Positions 14,400 through 25,165 of a stretch of DNA of 64,000 bases are shown here, piece after piece; position 1 is the first letter of the stretch, and the number at the start of each line of letters is the position of its first letter. This DNA comes from Epiperipatus broadwayi (taxonomy: Eukaryota > Onychophora > Udeonychophora > Euonychophora > Peripatidae), in the NCBI GenBank assembly GCA_028023455.1, contig JAQFVV010006306.1, positions 310,001-374,000 of the forward strand. The letters are read 5' to 3'. The notes under the pieces are model-generated. The model worked only from the letters and a program-made list of their open reading frames with translations, made no database searches and was not told the DNA's origin. The position numbers and the translations under genes are program-made.

Positions 14400-15450
14400 G
14401 TCCGCCGTGGTGAAATCCCTCATTATTATCAGAACAACTGAAATAGTTGGTCCGCCCGTTTGGCAGCGATTGACTTTTAGCTATACTAGCTAGTCATGTC
14501 CCACTTAGTAGATGTTGGGAATCATTGCTGAAATTATTGGGAATCAAAGAACTAGCAGCAGATGGAATGGTCAAAAAAGGTTCAATAGTGAAAGCAATTG
14601 AAATCTGAAAACAGTTTTTATATATTTTAGTCTCATTGTTCATTTCTCAGATACTTCCAGAAATAGGCATTAATTAAAAACTTATTTACAGGTAAAATAC
14701 TAATTACCTGCTAGAATTTTTATTTCAATAATGCTCGCTATAAGCAACAAAAAAACATAAAATTGTCATCAGATGTTTCAGATTCCAAGGATATTCCCCA
14801 AGGATCTTTTTATCCCCTGCTTTACTTGCTATCTACATTGATTTATTCTTTAAAAACACAGTGATCTTATTCCTGGAATATATGCCCAACATCTATGATG
14901 AGACAAATATACTTGCCTATGTTGATAGTGTGACAATTGCCAGAAGAGTCTTTAACATTTTTATTACTGAAAAAATGCTTTGAAATAACTGGATTAATTT
15001 TATCTGGAGACAAATCTTCAGCTTGTAGATGTTAATAGTAAGATATATCCCATCAATGTTTACAGAAATTTCAATTAAATTCCTTGATATGCCAGGAGGT
15101 ATACTTCAATGATCAAAACCAATTTAATAATTAATCACCAATAAATTCTTAATTTTCAATTTAACATCACCAGAGAACAAAAATAGAATTCTATCTTCAA
15201 AGATCTTTTGGCTTAATATGTGACCAACATAACAATAACACTTATGGGAAATAGAATTAAAACTATTACGCAATAATTTAAGAACAGCAACTAGAAACAG
15301 TGGTCTTGGATTAGTTGAATTATTAATTCATAAAAGTCATTTAGCAGAATATTAATGGTCTTCTATCTGACGTCAACTTCCTGTCAGCCATCTGACTCAT
15401 TAAAATTGAGGAAAACATCACACTTGATTAGATAGGAATTAAACTAACCT
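14400..15450 (+). pseudogene. Old non-LTR retrotransposon reverse-transcriptase relic
   Basis: Translation near 14780-14940 shows DIPQGSFLSPALLAIYIDL, matching the PQGS-LSP-L block of LINE reverse transcriptases. ILAYVDSVTIARR follows, a degraded Y-A-D-D-T block with the second catalytic Asp lost. Downstream pieces continue in broken frames. The motif style suggests a CR1/L2/Jockey-type element, not RTE. Limits are approximate. Confidence 0.6.
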
Positions 15451-17305
15451 ACCTAGATATAAGATAAAATAAACAGATCTAATTTGACTCAATGATTATA
15501 CATCACAAAATTCAATCATAGTGCCAACTGGAAATTGGTGAATCATTGACTCAAAGTGGCATCAAATTTCAGTGTTTTCCCAATTATTTATCAACAAGAC
15601 TCATAAACGATCCTTTAAGCATAATTTGTAAATTATGTGAATTACAAGAAATTTTTTTTACATATTATTGATTATTGTTCTTGACTCAAATTTAATGCTT
15701 TCCACTAACCTACAAAGCAAGATTTTGACAAGCTTTATGACTAATGACAAAAGACAAGAGTTGTGTTATCACTTTAGAAACAACATTTGTTTAGCAATAT
15801 TATAGACTTAAAATAATGTCAAAAAAATTTAAGGTTCCTAATGTGGCCACAATAATTATTTAATTTATGGGATCCACAATGATCTAAGTGAGAAATCACA
15901 ACTGCACAATCAATGAAGAATCGTATGTTAAGAATAACTTAAGAAAAATAGTAAATTAACCAACAAAACTTATCAATGTTTTTATTGAATCTATTCATCG
16001 CAAATCACGCGTTAGACGACTAGCAATATCGATATGCTTTAACTATAAAAATAAAAACAATATTATCATTTCAGCTTTCTCATACCGACAGTAGGAATAT
16101 AAGAAAACTTAGAGAAGTCAAAATGCAGCGGGGCTTCATTTAAGTGCGATAAATATTGAACAGTATTTACGAATATCATTAAAATAGGCTTAGCAATCAG
16201 TAAGTGTTAATATGAATCATACGCATTACGAGGTTCAATTCACATCTTCATTGGTTCTAATATATCGGAAATTATCCTATAAAATAGCTTTCAAAACATT
16301 CTAATACAATTTGCTCTAAAATACAATACAACATTGCCAACTCAACTTGTCCAATATTAGTTAGGTTGGGATAAAACAAGATTATAAACCGTTCAAATCA
16401 TTACCACCTGCAATTTTCAAATAAGTGAGAATATCTTAGCCACTGTTCCTTTATGGGTATTTAACGGACCATTCAGTAATGGTATACTTTAAAGGCAACT
16501 TTACCATATCAATTAAAATTAAGTGAATGAAGGAAAGAATTATGATAGCAAAACTAAGAATGCCAAAGAAGTAACAGTTATTCTTAATTCATATTTAGCT
16601 CAAATTGAATTTTATAAGACAAAATTCATAATCAATAGTAAGAATCAATAAATATACTTTCAAGATTAATTAAACGACGATACTTGAATAAATTTAGAAT
16701 ATTTTTAAAAAATAACCAAAATAATACACACGAAACTGTATTCTGTATAAAACTCTATAGTAATATTCACTTACTTACTTTGTCTCCAGATAAATTATTT
16801 ATTTCTCCCTTTTAATTTTTCCCAAAATATTATATATTATTTACACAAGCATAGTAGTAATGCATTACAAATATTACTTGTCTTTAAGTGAAATTTCAAT
16901 ATGGCGAATGCCACGTTGTTAATCTCGCAATAGCACACGTCACAAAGATTCACGCTTCAAGGGGAGTTCCTTGATTACACTTTTTCTAATTACCGGTGGT
17001 TTAATTTAGTAGATATTTGATTTTATCTTTCAATTGTTTTTAAATAACAAAAGGTTGTTATTACGAGAATTTAAATACAATTTGAGATAAGTCAATTACG
17101 GAATTAATTATTGGCAGAAATTTTTTATAAAATCAATACTTGAGTATTTTCCCATTTTTGAACTATTATGTGGGAGGGGATATTAAATAAATTAGGATAC
17201 GCGTATGTTTAATGCTATCTAGATTTTATAGGTGATGTGTTTTCAGGAAATATAAGAGTTAGTTGATAAAAGCAAAATAAAACTAAGAACTGAAAAGCTT
17301 AAAGC
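15451..17305. other. AT-rich stretch; slightly CpG-richer patch at 16900-17000
   Basis: No coding content recognised. Around 16900-17000 (GGCGAATGCCACG, CACACGTCAC) the base composition is less AT-rich. This could be an old promoter, a 5' UTR exon or a repeat; nothing decides between them. Confidence 0.4.
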
Positions 17306-17626
17306 AGGGATATCTAATCTTTTGGTGTTTCTGGACCACTGACCCAACATTAAGAAAGCTGATATGCAAAAAGATTTAAAAGGTCCACGCATAATTTTCG
17401 TAATATCCGCCAAAACAGACAAGCAAAAAAAAGTCCTTACATAGTAATTCTAATTAGGTGGCGGTTCGTTCGGAGATTTTTAAAATCGTCGAGCAAGTTC
17501 CAAGATTGTGACTAAAATAGAAAATGTACGTATCTAAGTAATAAAATATTTGTTTTTATACATATTATAAAAGAAAAGAGGACAACGTAGAACTAGTGAA
17601 ATATTCAACACTGTATTTGAGAGCAT

Positions 17627-20600
17627 GGCTGCAGAAAGGAGTTCGCTATTAACTGAAAGGAGACCCTTTGATTCCTCTTGGAGGCCTTAAAGGAACCGAG
17701 CAGGGCAAATTCCTAATGTCCACTCCATACGTTCTTGTCGTTGCAGCTGTTATTACTATGTGATTATTCATATAGTATACGAACATGGATGGGCTGCTCA
17801 CCAACACGCATTAGCCCAACACGCATTAGCCAGCTGGTGAGTTTATTGGCTTTTTACCTCTGAGTTTAAGATCAAGACACACCATGGTCTTTCTTCTCAG
17901 TGCCTGATAAGGCAGAATGAATGTTTGTGTAAATGATAAATATTTTTCCAATACATATATACAATTATGACAGACAAAAATAAAGCATGGCCCTTATTCC
18001 CAGGAGGCTGTAAAGTCACCAACCAAGGCAGCGGTTGGTGGCCGAAGGCGGAGGGTGCTAAGAATCCCCTGATTGTGGACCCAGGCTGCCATTTGATGAC
18101 GACTTTTTATTTAGGTACTTACAACTGCAGATCACTTTCAAGTGAAGGAAGATTGCAAGAATTAGAAGAAGAATTGTCTTATATTAAATGGGACATTATT
18201 GGACTTTGTGAAGTTAGAAGAAAAGGTGAAGAAACAATTGATTTAAAAAGTGGACATATACTCTATTATAAAGGCACACATATTGGAAATACAAGTGGAG
18301 TAGGATTCATTATAAATAAAAAGTGGAAGAACAATATTGTGGAGATTGATGGTGTATTGGACAGAGTTGCAAGATTAGTTATACAACTTAATAGCAGATA
18401 CCAAATGCAGATAATTCAGGTTTATGCCCCAACAAGTTCTCATAGTGATGAAGTAGTAGAAGATTTTTATATGGATGTACAAAAGGCTTTTGATCAGAGT
18501 AAACAACATTTTAAAATTGTTATGGGAGACTTTAATGCTAGAATTGGTAGACAAATAAAAGATGAAATTGCTGTAGGTAATTTTGGTTATGGTAATAGAA
18601 ATGAGAGAGGACATAGACTTGTGGAGTTTGCAGAAAAAGAAAAACTTTATATTATGAATTCATTTTTTGAGAAAAATGTTAAAAGAAAATGGACATGGAA
18701 GCATCCAAATGAAGGTACAGCAGAATTGGATTATATTTTGACTAACAGGAAATACATATTTCAAGATTGTAATGTTCTTAATAAATTTAACACAGGAAGT
18801 GATCATCGATTAGTAAGGTGTAAGTTACGTGTTAATGTAAAACTAGAGAGACAAAAATTATTGAGAAAAACAATATTTACAGTTGATATTCCTAATCTTC
18901 AGAAACATTCTAATGAATTTAAATTAGAACTTACAAATAGGTTTCAAGTGTTAGGAGATTTTGAACATGATTCAGATTTGAATGAAATTAATATGAAAAT
19001 AACTGATACACTTTTAAAAACTGCAACAAAGATAGCTGGTAGAAAAAAGCAGCAATTGACTAATAAAATTTCTACTGAGACTAGAGAATTTATGAAGAAA
19101 AGAAGGAATATGAAGATATACAAAAATGATGTATTAAAAAGAATTGAATATCTCGAATTTTGTAAAATGGTACGGAAAAGAGTTGAAAATGATATAAGAA
19201 AGTATAACTGTGAAATAGCAAGGAAAGCTGTAGAAGAAAATAAAAGTCTCAAGAATGTTAAACAACATTTTGGTATTGGTAGGAAATTTATATCTGCAAT
19301 AAGAAAAAAAGATGGAATTATTACTAAAAAGAGAGATGACATCATGAAATTGGTAGAAGATTTTTATCAAGAATTATATAGTAATAAAGAACAAGTACCT
19401 CCTATATCTATTACATCTTCCGAATTGCCCAGAATTTTAAATGAAGAAGTGAGACATGCAATTAAATGTATGAAGAAAGGAAAGGCTCCAGGAAATGATG
19501 GAATTATAATTGATATATTAAAAGAAGGAGGTGAAGAAATAGAAACAATTTTAGCAAAGTTATATACCAAATGTCTAAATGATAAAGATGTACCGGAAGA
19601 TTGGAAGAATGCAGTAATAATATTAATATTTAAAAAAGGTGATAAAGAAGATATTAGAAATTACAGACCTATCAGCCTTTTATCAGTTTTATATAAAATT
19701 TTTACCAAGATAATTACAACTCGTCTACAGAGAACTTTGGATTTCCACCAACCAAGAGAACAAGCTGGATTTAAAAGTGGTTTTAGTACAATAGATCATA
19801 TCCAGGTATTGAGAGAAGTCATAGAAAGGACAAATGAATATGAGTTGTCATTATGTTTTGGATTTGTAGATTATGAAAAGGCATTCGATTCTATACACAT
19901 TTCTTCAGTGATTAAAGCATTGGATCATCAAGGTATAGATCCAGGATATTGTCATATTTTAAAGAATATTTATAAAAATGCAACAGCAACAATTAGATTA
20001 CATAATGATACTGGAAAAATCAACATTGAGAAAGGTGTAAGGCAAGGTGACTCCATATCTCCAAAACTTTTTACAGCAGTGCTGCAAGAAGTATTTTGTG
20101 GATTAAAATGGGAAACTAAAGGAATGAAAGTAAATGGAGAGTATTTAAGTCATTTAGATTTTGCAGATGATGTAGTTGTTTTTGCAAATAATGCTTCAGA
20201 GCTGCAGGAAATGTTGCAGGAGTTAGCAGATGAAAGTAGAAAAGTAGGACTAAAGATAAATGTTAAAAAGACTAAAGTAATGTTTAATCGATTTGCTCAA
20301 AATATGAAAATAAAGATTGATTATGAAGAATTAGAAGAAGTTAACAGTTACAAATACCTAGGTCAGATTATTAATACAGATGGAAACATAATGGAGGAAA
20401 TTAATCATAGAATTAAACTTGGTTGGAGTGCTTTTGGTAGAAATAACTTGATACTAAAAGGAAATATGCCTATGTGTTTGAAAAGAATGGTTTTTAACAA
20501 ATGTGTTTTACCAGTTCTTACTTATGGATCTGAGACTTGGACACTTAATAGAAGAGCAATACAGAGACTTCAGACCACTCAAAGGAGTATGGAGAGATGT

Positions 20601-20932
20601 ATGTTGGGAGTAACAAGAAGAGATCGAAAACGCAATGTATGGGTAAGACAACAAACAGGTGTTACTGATCTTATTGAAAAAATTAAAAGATTGAAATGGA
20701 GTTGGGCTGGACATATTGCTAGAAGAAATGATAATAGATGGACAATTGAAATTTTAAACTGGATTCCAAGAGATTGTAAAAGACCCAGAAAGAGACCACA
20801 TGTGAGATGGATGGATGAAATAAGAAAATGTGCAGGGGTGTTGTGGAAAAGAGAAGCTAAAGATCGGAGAAGATGGATTAAACTTGGAGAGACCTTCATC
20901 CTGCAGTGGATTGATAATGGTTGATGATGATG
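17627..20932 (+). mobile_element. Full-length RTE-type LINE
   Basis: The 3.3-kb insertion is flanked by an exact 12-bp duplication, ATTTGAGAGCAT (17615-17626 and 20933-20944). It has a 340-base 5' leader, one 985-codon frame without interruption, and a short 3' UTR ending in GGTTGATGATGATG. Such a short TGATGA-type tail in place of poly(A) is typical of RTE elements. Exact duplications and an intact frame make it a recent insertion, possibly still active. Degraded relatives lie at 23040, 24480, 50540, 55170 and 62147. Confidence 0.93.
17967..20924 (+). CDS. RTE-type endonuclease-reverse transcriptase, 985 aa
   Basis: Single polyprotein for target-primed reverse transcription. Residues about 50-300 form an apurinic-type endonuclease: GTYNCRSL at 50, GDFNA near 187 and SDH at 278-280. 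The reverse transcriptase follows: GKAPGNDG near 505, NYRPISLLSVLYKIF, DYEKAFDSI, GVRQGDSISPKLF near 693, and the catalytic FADD at 732-735. The C-terminal region has the GSETWTL and WAGHIARR blocks usual for arthropod RTE-like proteins, often annotated as craniofacial-development-protein-2-like. All catalytic motifs look intact. The length is normal for the family. The start is the first Met after the leader. In its N-terminal 40 residues (GGCKVTNQGSGWW) it may include translated leader sequence. Confidence 0.95.
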   Translation: MTDKNKAWPLFPGGCKVTNQGSGWWPKAEGAKNPLIVDPGCHLMTTFYLGTYNCRSLSSEGRLQELEEELSYIKWDIIGLCEVRRKGEETIDLKSGHILYYKGTHIGNTSGVGFIINKKWKNNIVEIDGVLDRVARLVIQLNSRYQMQIIQVYAPTSSHSDEVVEDFYMDVQKAFDQSKQHFKIVMGDFNARIGRQIKDEIAVGNFGYGNRNERGHRLVEFAEKEKLYIMNSFFEKNVKRKWTWKHPNEGTAELDYILTNRKYIFQDCNVLNKFNTGSDHRLVRCKLRVNVKLERQKLLRKTIFTVDIPNLQKHSNEFKLELTNRFQVLGDFEHDSDLNEINMKITDTLLKTATKIAGRKKQQLTNKISTETREFMKKRRNMKIYKNDVLKRIEYLEFCKMVRKRVENDIRKYNCEIARKAVEENKSLKNVKQHFGIGRKFISAIRKKDGIITKKRDDIMKLVEDFYQELYSNKEQVPPISITSSELPRILNEEVRHAIKCMKKGKAPGNDGIIIDILKEGGEEIETILAKLYTKCLNDKDVPEDWKNAVIILIFKKGDKEDIRNYRPISLLSVLYKIFTKIITTRLQRTLDFHQPREQAGFKSGFSTIDHIQVLREVIERTNEYELSLCFGFVDYEKAFDSIHISSVIKALDHQGIDPGYCHILKNIYKNATATIRLHNDTGKINIEKGVRQGDSISPKLFTAVLQEVFCGLKWETKGMKVNGEYLSHLDFADDVVVFANNASELQEMLQELADESRKVGLKINVKKTKVMFNRFAQNMKIKIDYEELEEVNSYKYLGQIINTDGNIMEEINHRIKLGWSAFGRNNLILKGNMPMCLKRMVFNKCVLPVLTYGSETWTLNRRAIQRLQTTQRSMERCMLGVTRRDRKRNVWVRQQTGVTDLIEKIKRLKWSWAGHIARRNDNRWTIEILNWIPRDCKRPRKRPHVRWMDEIRKCAGVLWKREAKDRRRWIKLGETFILQWIDNG

Positions 20933-21074
20933 ATTTGAGAGCATATCTATGTTTAAAAAAGCCACGTCGCAATGCGTAATCACAAAAAGTTTCTCGATAT
21001 TTCAAGTAAGTTTATGATTTTGTGTTGGGCCACATTCATGGCCAATCTGGGCTGCATGTTGGATATCCCTTATG

Positions 21075-21635
21075 TAATGGTAGTTCACTTACCTTCAACT
21101 AAAGGACTAGTCCAGATTTCATCTTGTCTTGATAGGATTGAACCGTCATTGCTACAGACCAATTGATATATGAATTAATAGACATATCTAATAGCAGAAC
21201 AGGCCAATAAGTGATGTTATTTGGTAAATCCAAGTGCTCTCATTATGGAAGAGGATCTGGCTAAAATAGGCAGTCCATTTGAAGGCAAAGATTAGACAAC
21301 AAATTACTGTCAGCTGACAGGCAGTACGCACGTCCACTATATGGCTAGTGCAGTGAGGCAAGTTTTTGCTAAAACAAAGCTGATAGATATAAACTTGGCA
21401 TTAGGAAAACTGTCACAGTACAGCTGGAAGTGTTAGGTAAACCCCAGAAGTGTACCTGAAACCTTTCCTTCAATAGTTGCATAGTAGCTCAACACTATAC
21501 CTCACCAATGATATCAGGCTATGTCATAATAGTTGTATATATTGTAAATAATATTAAATTATATTTGAATATTTTTGTATATTTAGTAAATAATATTAAA
21601 TTATATTTGTGTCTGTGTTTTATTACATATATAAA
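21075..21635. other. Unclassified stretch between repeats
   Basis: Slightly less AT-rich at 21075-21480, with no coding frame of note. TTTAGTAAATAATATTAAATTATATTTG-like words repeat at about 21545-21610. Nothing assigned. Confidence 0.4.
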
Positions 21636-21649
21636 TAACATATATGGTG

Positions 21650-21991
21650 TTAAACCATTAAGCATCACATGATCACATTGACCCATATGACTATATAAGC
21701 TATTGAGCTTAGATTGAAAATATTTTTTGTGTTTTCAATTTCATTCTCATAGTTTTGTAGTTAAGTAGAGATAAAAGGTGGTTGCTAGAGGGTTGCATTA
21801 GATCCTAAGATCTAGATGCAGTGCTCTCAGATCCAAAGCTCCTCACTGACGAAGGCCACAAGCCAGAAACTAGTCTGGGGATATTGGATGAGTAGGCATT
21901 AGATAGGGATTTTATGCACAAGCCTTCTGGCATCCATTGATTACTCTGTTTAGCACAGGTGGCAATACTGTATGGAGAGTTTTGCTCTGTT
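21650..21991 (+). mobile_element. Palindromic ribozyme element, copy C (single arm)
   Basis: Flanked by a perfect 14-bp duplication, TAACATATATGGTG (21636-21649 and 21992-22005). The left end, TTAAACCATTAAGCATCACATG, is the fixed family end. The right end, TTTTGCTCTGTTT, is the variable, truncated end, shared with copy F. Only one arm plus the central spacer is present, so this copy is not palindromic. It carries one plus-strand hammerhead. Confidence 0.85.
21840..21881 (+). ncRNA. Hammerhead ribozyme motif, copy C
   Basis: Stem I TCCTCA/TGGGGA (6 bp, one G-U), CTGACGA core, stem II GGC/GCC with a basal A-A mismatch and loop CACAA, GAA, short stem III (AC/GT, loop TA), GTC cleavage triplet ending at 21875. 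Core complete; activity untested. Confidence 0.68.
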
Positions 21992-22239
21992 TAACATATA
22001 TGGTGCAGTCAGACAGCATTGCTCTCATGACCTAACAACAAAAACTTCCCTCCCATCCAACTGTAAAAAGATTTTTAAATGACAGGATTTTACCTGCATA
22101 GATTGTTTAAATCTGGATTATTAGTCAAATTAACAGCTAACCAATGTGATTGATCACACATTTGCTATAAAAGAAAATTCAAAGATTTTTTTTTTTCTAG
22201 CATAGCAGGAAAAAAGCCAATCAAAATGGCTAAAATTGG

Positions 22240-22610
22240 CTTATTATGAGAGTTCAATCCAGTCTGGCATATCCTGAAAATGATAAAGCATCATCTCTAC
22301 TGTTAAACTTTTTCTTTCCAAATCTCCTAAGCATAATGCAGAGATATCGTTTCAATCTCTGCACATGGGGGGGGGGGAGGCAGGAGATTTTGCCGCACAG
22401 CTCAGGAAGCTTGCATTCAGCTGTAAATTTGGGGACTTTTTAAATGGAACTTTGAGAGATCCATTTCATTTGTGGAATGAAAAATTACAATCTTATAATC
22501 AAGCTGCTAATGAATCCTGATAGCACTTTGATTCAGCTATTTTTCAGGCAATTCTAAACTGAATTGATAGCAAAGTCAAATGGATCCATTGAAAATGTGG
22601 AGTATAGGGC
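22240..22610 (+). pseudogene. Ty3/gypsy gag relic
   Basis: Pieces in broken frames read QRYRFNLC, then AQLRKLAFSCKFGDFLNGTL and LRDPFHLWNEKLQ. These match the conserved gag segment R-F-x-F...LR-LA--C-FG--L---LRD--V-G of Mag-type gypsy elements. An 11-G run near 22367 and frameshifts interrupt it. No LTR or pol is attached. Confidence 0.65.
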
Positions 22611-23039
22611 TTTGTATTGACTGGTTTGTGTAAATGAATAAAGCTACATGTGTGTGTTTGGATAACTAATCAATATAACTGTAATCACTCTAGAAATAGT
22701 GAAAATGTCTAATAAGTAAAATGTAAATTACCAATTTAATCTGGGTATGTTAATTTAGATAAAGGCAGTAAAATACCCAGATCAGAGAGAGCAGTTTAGT
22801 GCTAAGTATCATGCAACCAGTAAGGTCCTTGTGAAATATGAAATCTGTGAGCAATAAAATACACTGAATAAAGGATAGTGAAAAGTTAACAAAGAATAGT
22901 TAATGGAGTGAAACAAAGGACTAATATAATTATACAGTATTGTAGTTCAACTTTATAAAGAATTAACATTCATTTTCCTTCATTCACTTTAAAAGGAAGT
23001 TAAACTTTTATTAAAAAATGAAGTCTTATTCCCCCCCCC
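22611..23039. other. AT-rich stretch with no recognisable content
   Basis: Nothing identified. A C run (12) at about 23031-23042 marks the boundary with the RTE relic. Confidence 0.5.
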
Positions 23040-24119
23040 CCCAGTCTCATTTATCATCATTTTCAACCACTATTCTCCACCTCAGAGTAATCTAATTACT
23101 TTGATCATTGGCTTCTTTTCTCCAAACACACCAGAAAACTTTAATTTCATCTATCCATCTCACATATGGTCTCTTTCTACAATCTTTGGGATACAATATT
23201 CCAACTATCCATCTATTATTTTCTCTTCTGGAAATATGTCCATTTCAGTCTTTTAATTCTTTCAATGATGGTTATGATATCTGTTTGTTCTGTCACCTAC
23301 GTATTTTTATTTTTGATCTTTTCTTGTTACTCCTAGCATAGTCTTTTCACATTTCACTTAGTGAAATTAAATTTCTGTATTGCTTGTCTATTAAGTGTCC
23401 AAGTCTCAGATCCATAAGTAAGAATTTGTAAAACATCTAAAAACTTTTCAACACATGGGCATATTTCTTCTTAATATTTAATTATTTCTACCATAAACAT
23501 TTCATCCAAATTTAATTCTAGAATTAATTTTATTCATTATATTTCCATCTGTGTTAATAATCTGATTAAGATATATGTAAGTATTAACTTCTAATTCCTA
23601 ATTATTTATCAAGAAAATCCACTGAACATTATTTGAGCTTTTTTTTTTTTTTTTGATCATTTATCTTTCTTTTTTACTTTCATTTGGTAACTTTTGCAAT
23701 ATTTCCTGAAACTCTGTAGCATTATTTGCAAAAGCATATCATCTTCAAAATCTAAATAACTAAAATACTGTAATCTCTATTCACTTTTACTTATTTAGCT
23801 TTCCATTTTAATCCACAAAATATTTATTGTAAAATGTTTTGGAGATATTGAATCATCCTGATATATATTTTTTCCAATACTAACTTTTTTTGTGCCAGCG
23901 TATAATTTAATCATTGGTGTTGCATTTTGATGACAATGTCCTGAATCATAATGATCCAATGTTTTAATCACCGTAGAAATGCTTATAGAATTAAATGCCT
24001 TTTCATAATCTAAAGCCTAATGGTATGCATATTCATTGGCCTTTCTATTCTTTTTCTCAATAGTTTGAATGTCATTCATTATTGTTTGGTTGATTAGAAT
24101 TGATGAGTTGTAATTGTCT
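23040..24119 (-). pseudogene. RTE-type LINE relic, 3' half
   Basis: Minus-strand copy of the family at 17627-20932, starting with its 3' end (the TCATCATTTTCAACC region near 23052). It continues back through the C-terminal region into the reverse transcriptase: the complement of the DYEKAF block is at about 23990-24020. Many stops and frameshifts. The copy resumes at 24480 after an interruption by a PLE end. Confidence 0.75.
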
Positions 24120-24479
24120 TAATAAAATTTTTATATAGAATTGATAGGCTTGTAATTTAAAAATAATTTTAAAGAAATGTTTATTATTAATTTTTTTATT
24201 ATTATTAATTTTTTATAGTTTAGTTTTTATGTTTTCGGTTTTTAAAAGATTTGAAAAAAAAATTTGTTTGAAAAGTTTTTGGATTGAGTTGTTTTTGCTT
24301 TATATTATTTTGTTTTGTTATAATTTTATATGAAGAATAAGAATTTTGGTTGTATTGATATAATATTTGTCTAATTTTTTATGTTGTAGATCTGAAGAAG
24401 ACTGCTAGTACAGTCGAAACTGTTATAATAAATAAAATTATTTGCTTAAAGTGTTAAAGGAGTGTTGATCAGTTTATAG
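24120..24479 (+). mobile_element. Penelope-like element 3' end inserted in the RTE relic
   Basis: T-rich tract followed by the PLE-type terminus TCTGAAGAAGACTG...CAGTCGAAAC. Sequence of the RTE relic continues on the other side, so this is probably a 5'-truncated insertion. No duplication resolved, and no protein is left. Confidence 0.55.
24391..24426 (+). ncRNA. Hammerhead-like motif of a PLE 3' end
   Basis: Core CTGAAGA (24392-24398), stem II GACTG/CAGTC with loop CTAGTA, GAA, then a one-pair stem III and cleavage triplet GTT. Only two stem I pairs can be drawn, so function is doubtful. Confidence 0.42.
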
Positions 24480-24900
24480 TGAAATAATTTATATCTTCTT
24501 TACATCTTTCTTACAACATTTTTACTGCATTCTTCCAATCATCTAGTACATTTTTAACATTTAGATATTTGGTATATAATTTTGACAACAATTTCTTTCC
24601 ACCTGCTTCTTTTAAGATATTAATAATTCCATTTGATGGAGCTTTTCCTTTTATAGACTTAATTGCATGTCTTACTTCTATATTTAAAATTTTCTTGTTC
24701 TTTATTACTATAAAACTTTATAGAAATCCTCACATTTCATGATATTGTTTCTTATTTTAGTACTAATTTTATCTGTTCTTATTACATATATAACTTTCCT
24801 TCTAATACCAAAATATTGCTTTAAAATTTTGAGACTTTTTTCTTTTACAGTTTTATTTTTCAATTCACAATTATATTTTCTCATATTATCAAATTGGCCA
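24480..24900 (-). pseudogene. RTE-type LINE relic, linker and RT N-terminal part
   Basis: Minus-strand translation shows DDWKNAV, and further upstream RKYNCELKNKTVKEKSL and QYFGIRRK. These align with the segment just before the reverse-transcriptase domain of the intact RTE at 17967-20924. It continues the relic at 23040-24119. Confidence 0.75.
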
Positions 24901-24934
24901 CTTCCTTTATTTTGATGTAATATCTTATATAAAT

Positions 24935-25165
24935 GCAATTTATCCACTCTAATTTGAACACCTTTTAGCAAAAAACCTTTTATGGTACATATATGCATAC
25001 ACAATTTGTGTTTTGACAGTTCTGCAATCTTCTTCAAAACATTAAAGTAAAGGGGGCTCTGAAGAAGACTGTAGGATAGTCAAAATATAAGATTGTGTAT
25101 GCATATATGTACAATAAAAGGTTTTTGCTAAGAAGTGTTCAAAGTAGAGCGGATAAATTGCCAAT
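24935..25165. repeat. Head-to-head pair of PLE 3' ends (inverted repeat)
   Basis: About 110 bases at 24935-25045 are mirrored at 25055-25165. Both contain ATATATGCATACACAA or its complement and the GAAGAAGA-TG...AGTCAAAA end. Each arm is a decayed PLE-type terminus in which G12 of the hammerhead core is lost. The centre lies near 25050. Confidence 0.7.

Larger units (their letters stand above)
17306..21074. mobile_element. hAT-like non-autonomous element interrupted by a full-length LINE
   Basis: The left end (CAGGGATATCTAATCTTTTG, from about 17306) and the complement of the right end (near 21074-21040: AAGGGATATCCAACATGCAGCC...) are related inverted termini. They carry the CAGGG(G)-TATCCAA...GGCC pattern common to animal hAT elements. 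Removing the LINE and one 12-bp duplication leaves about 450 bp without a transposase. An 8-bp duplication outside the termini was not found, so this call rests on the ends alone. Confidence 0.5.

Noticed and set aside
16880-17530. Bidirectional promoter between SEC23 and a plus-strand gene.
   Set aside because: The right patch falls in the hAT-like element and the left has no transcript signal; only base composition supported it.
17573-21004. After removing the LINE, a 38-codon frame (KRGQRRTSEIFNTVFES...) ends at GTAAGT, looking like a host exon broken by the LINE.
   Set aside because: The flanks carry hAT-like termini (CAGGGATATC near 17306; complement AAGGGATATCCAAC near 21074), so the frame lies inside a non-autonomous transposon and is most likely chance.
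18375-21005. Several minus-strand open frames of 60-134 codons over the RTE ORF.
   Set aside because: They are antisense shadows of an intact, motif-rich frame.
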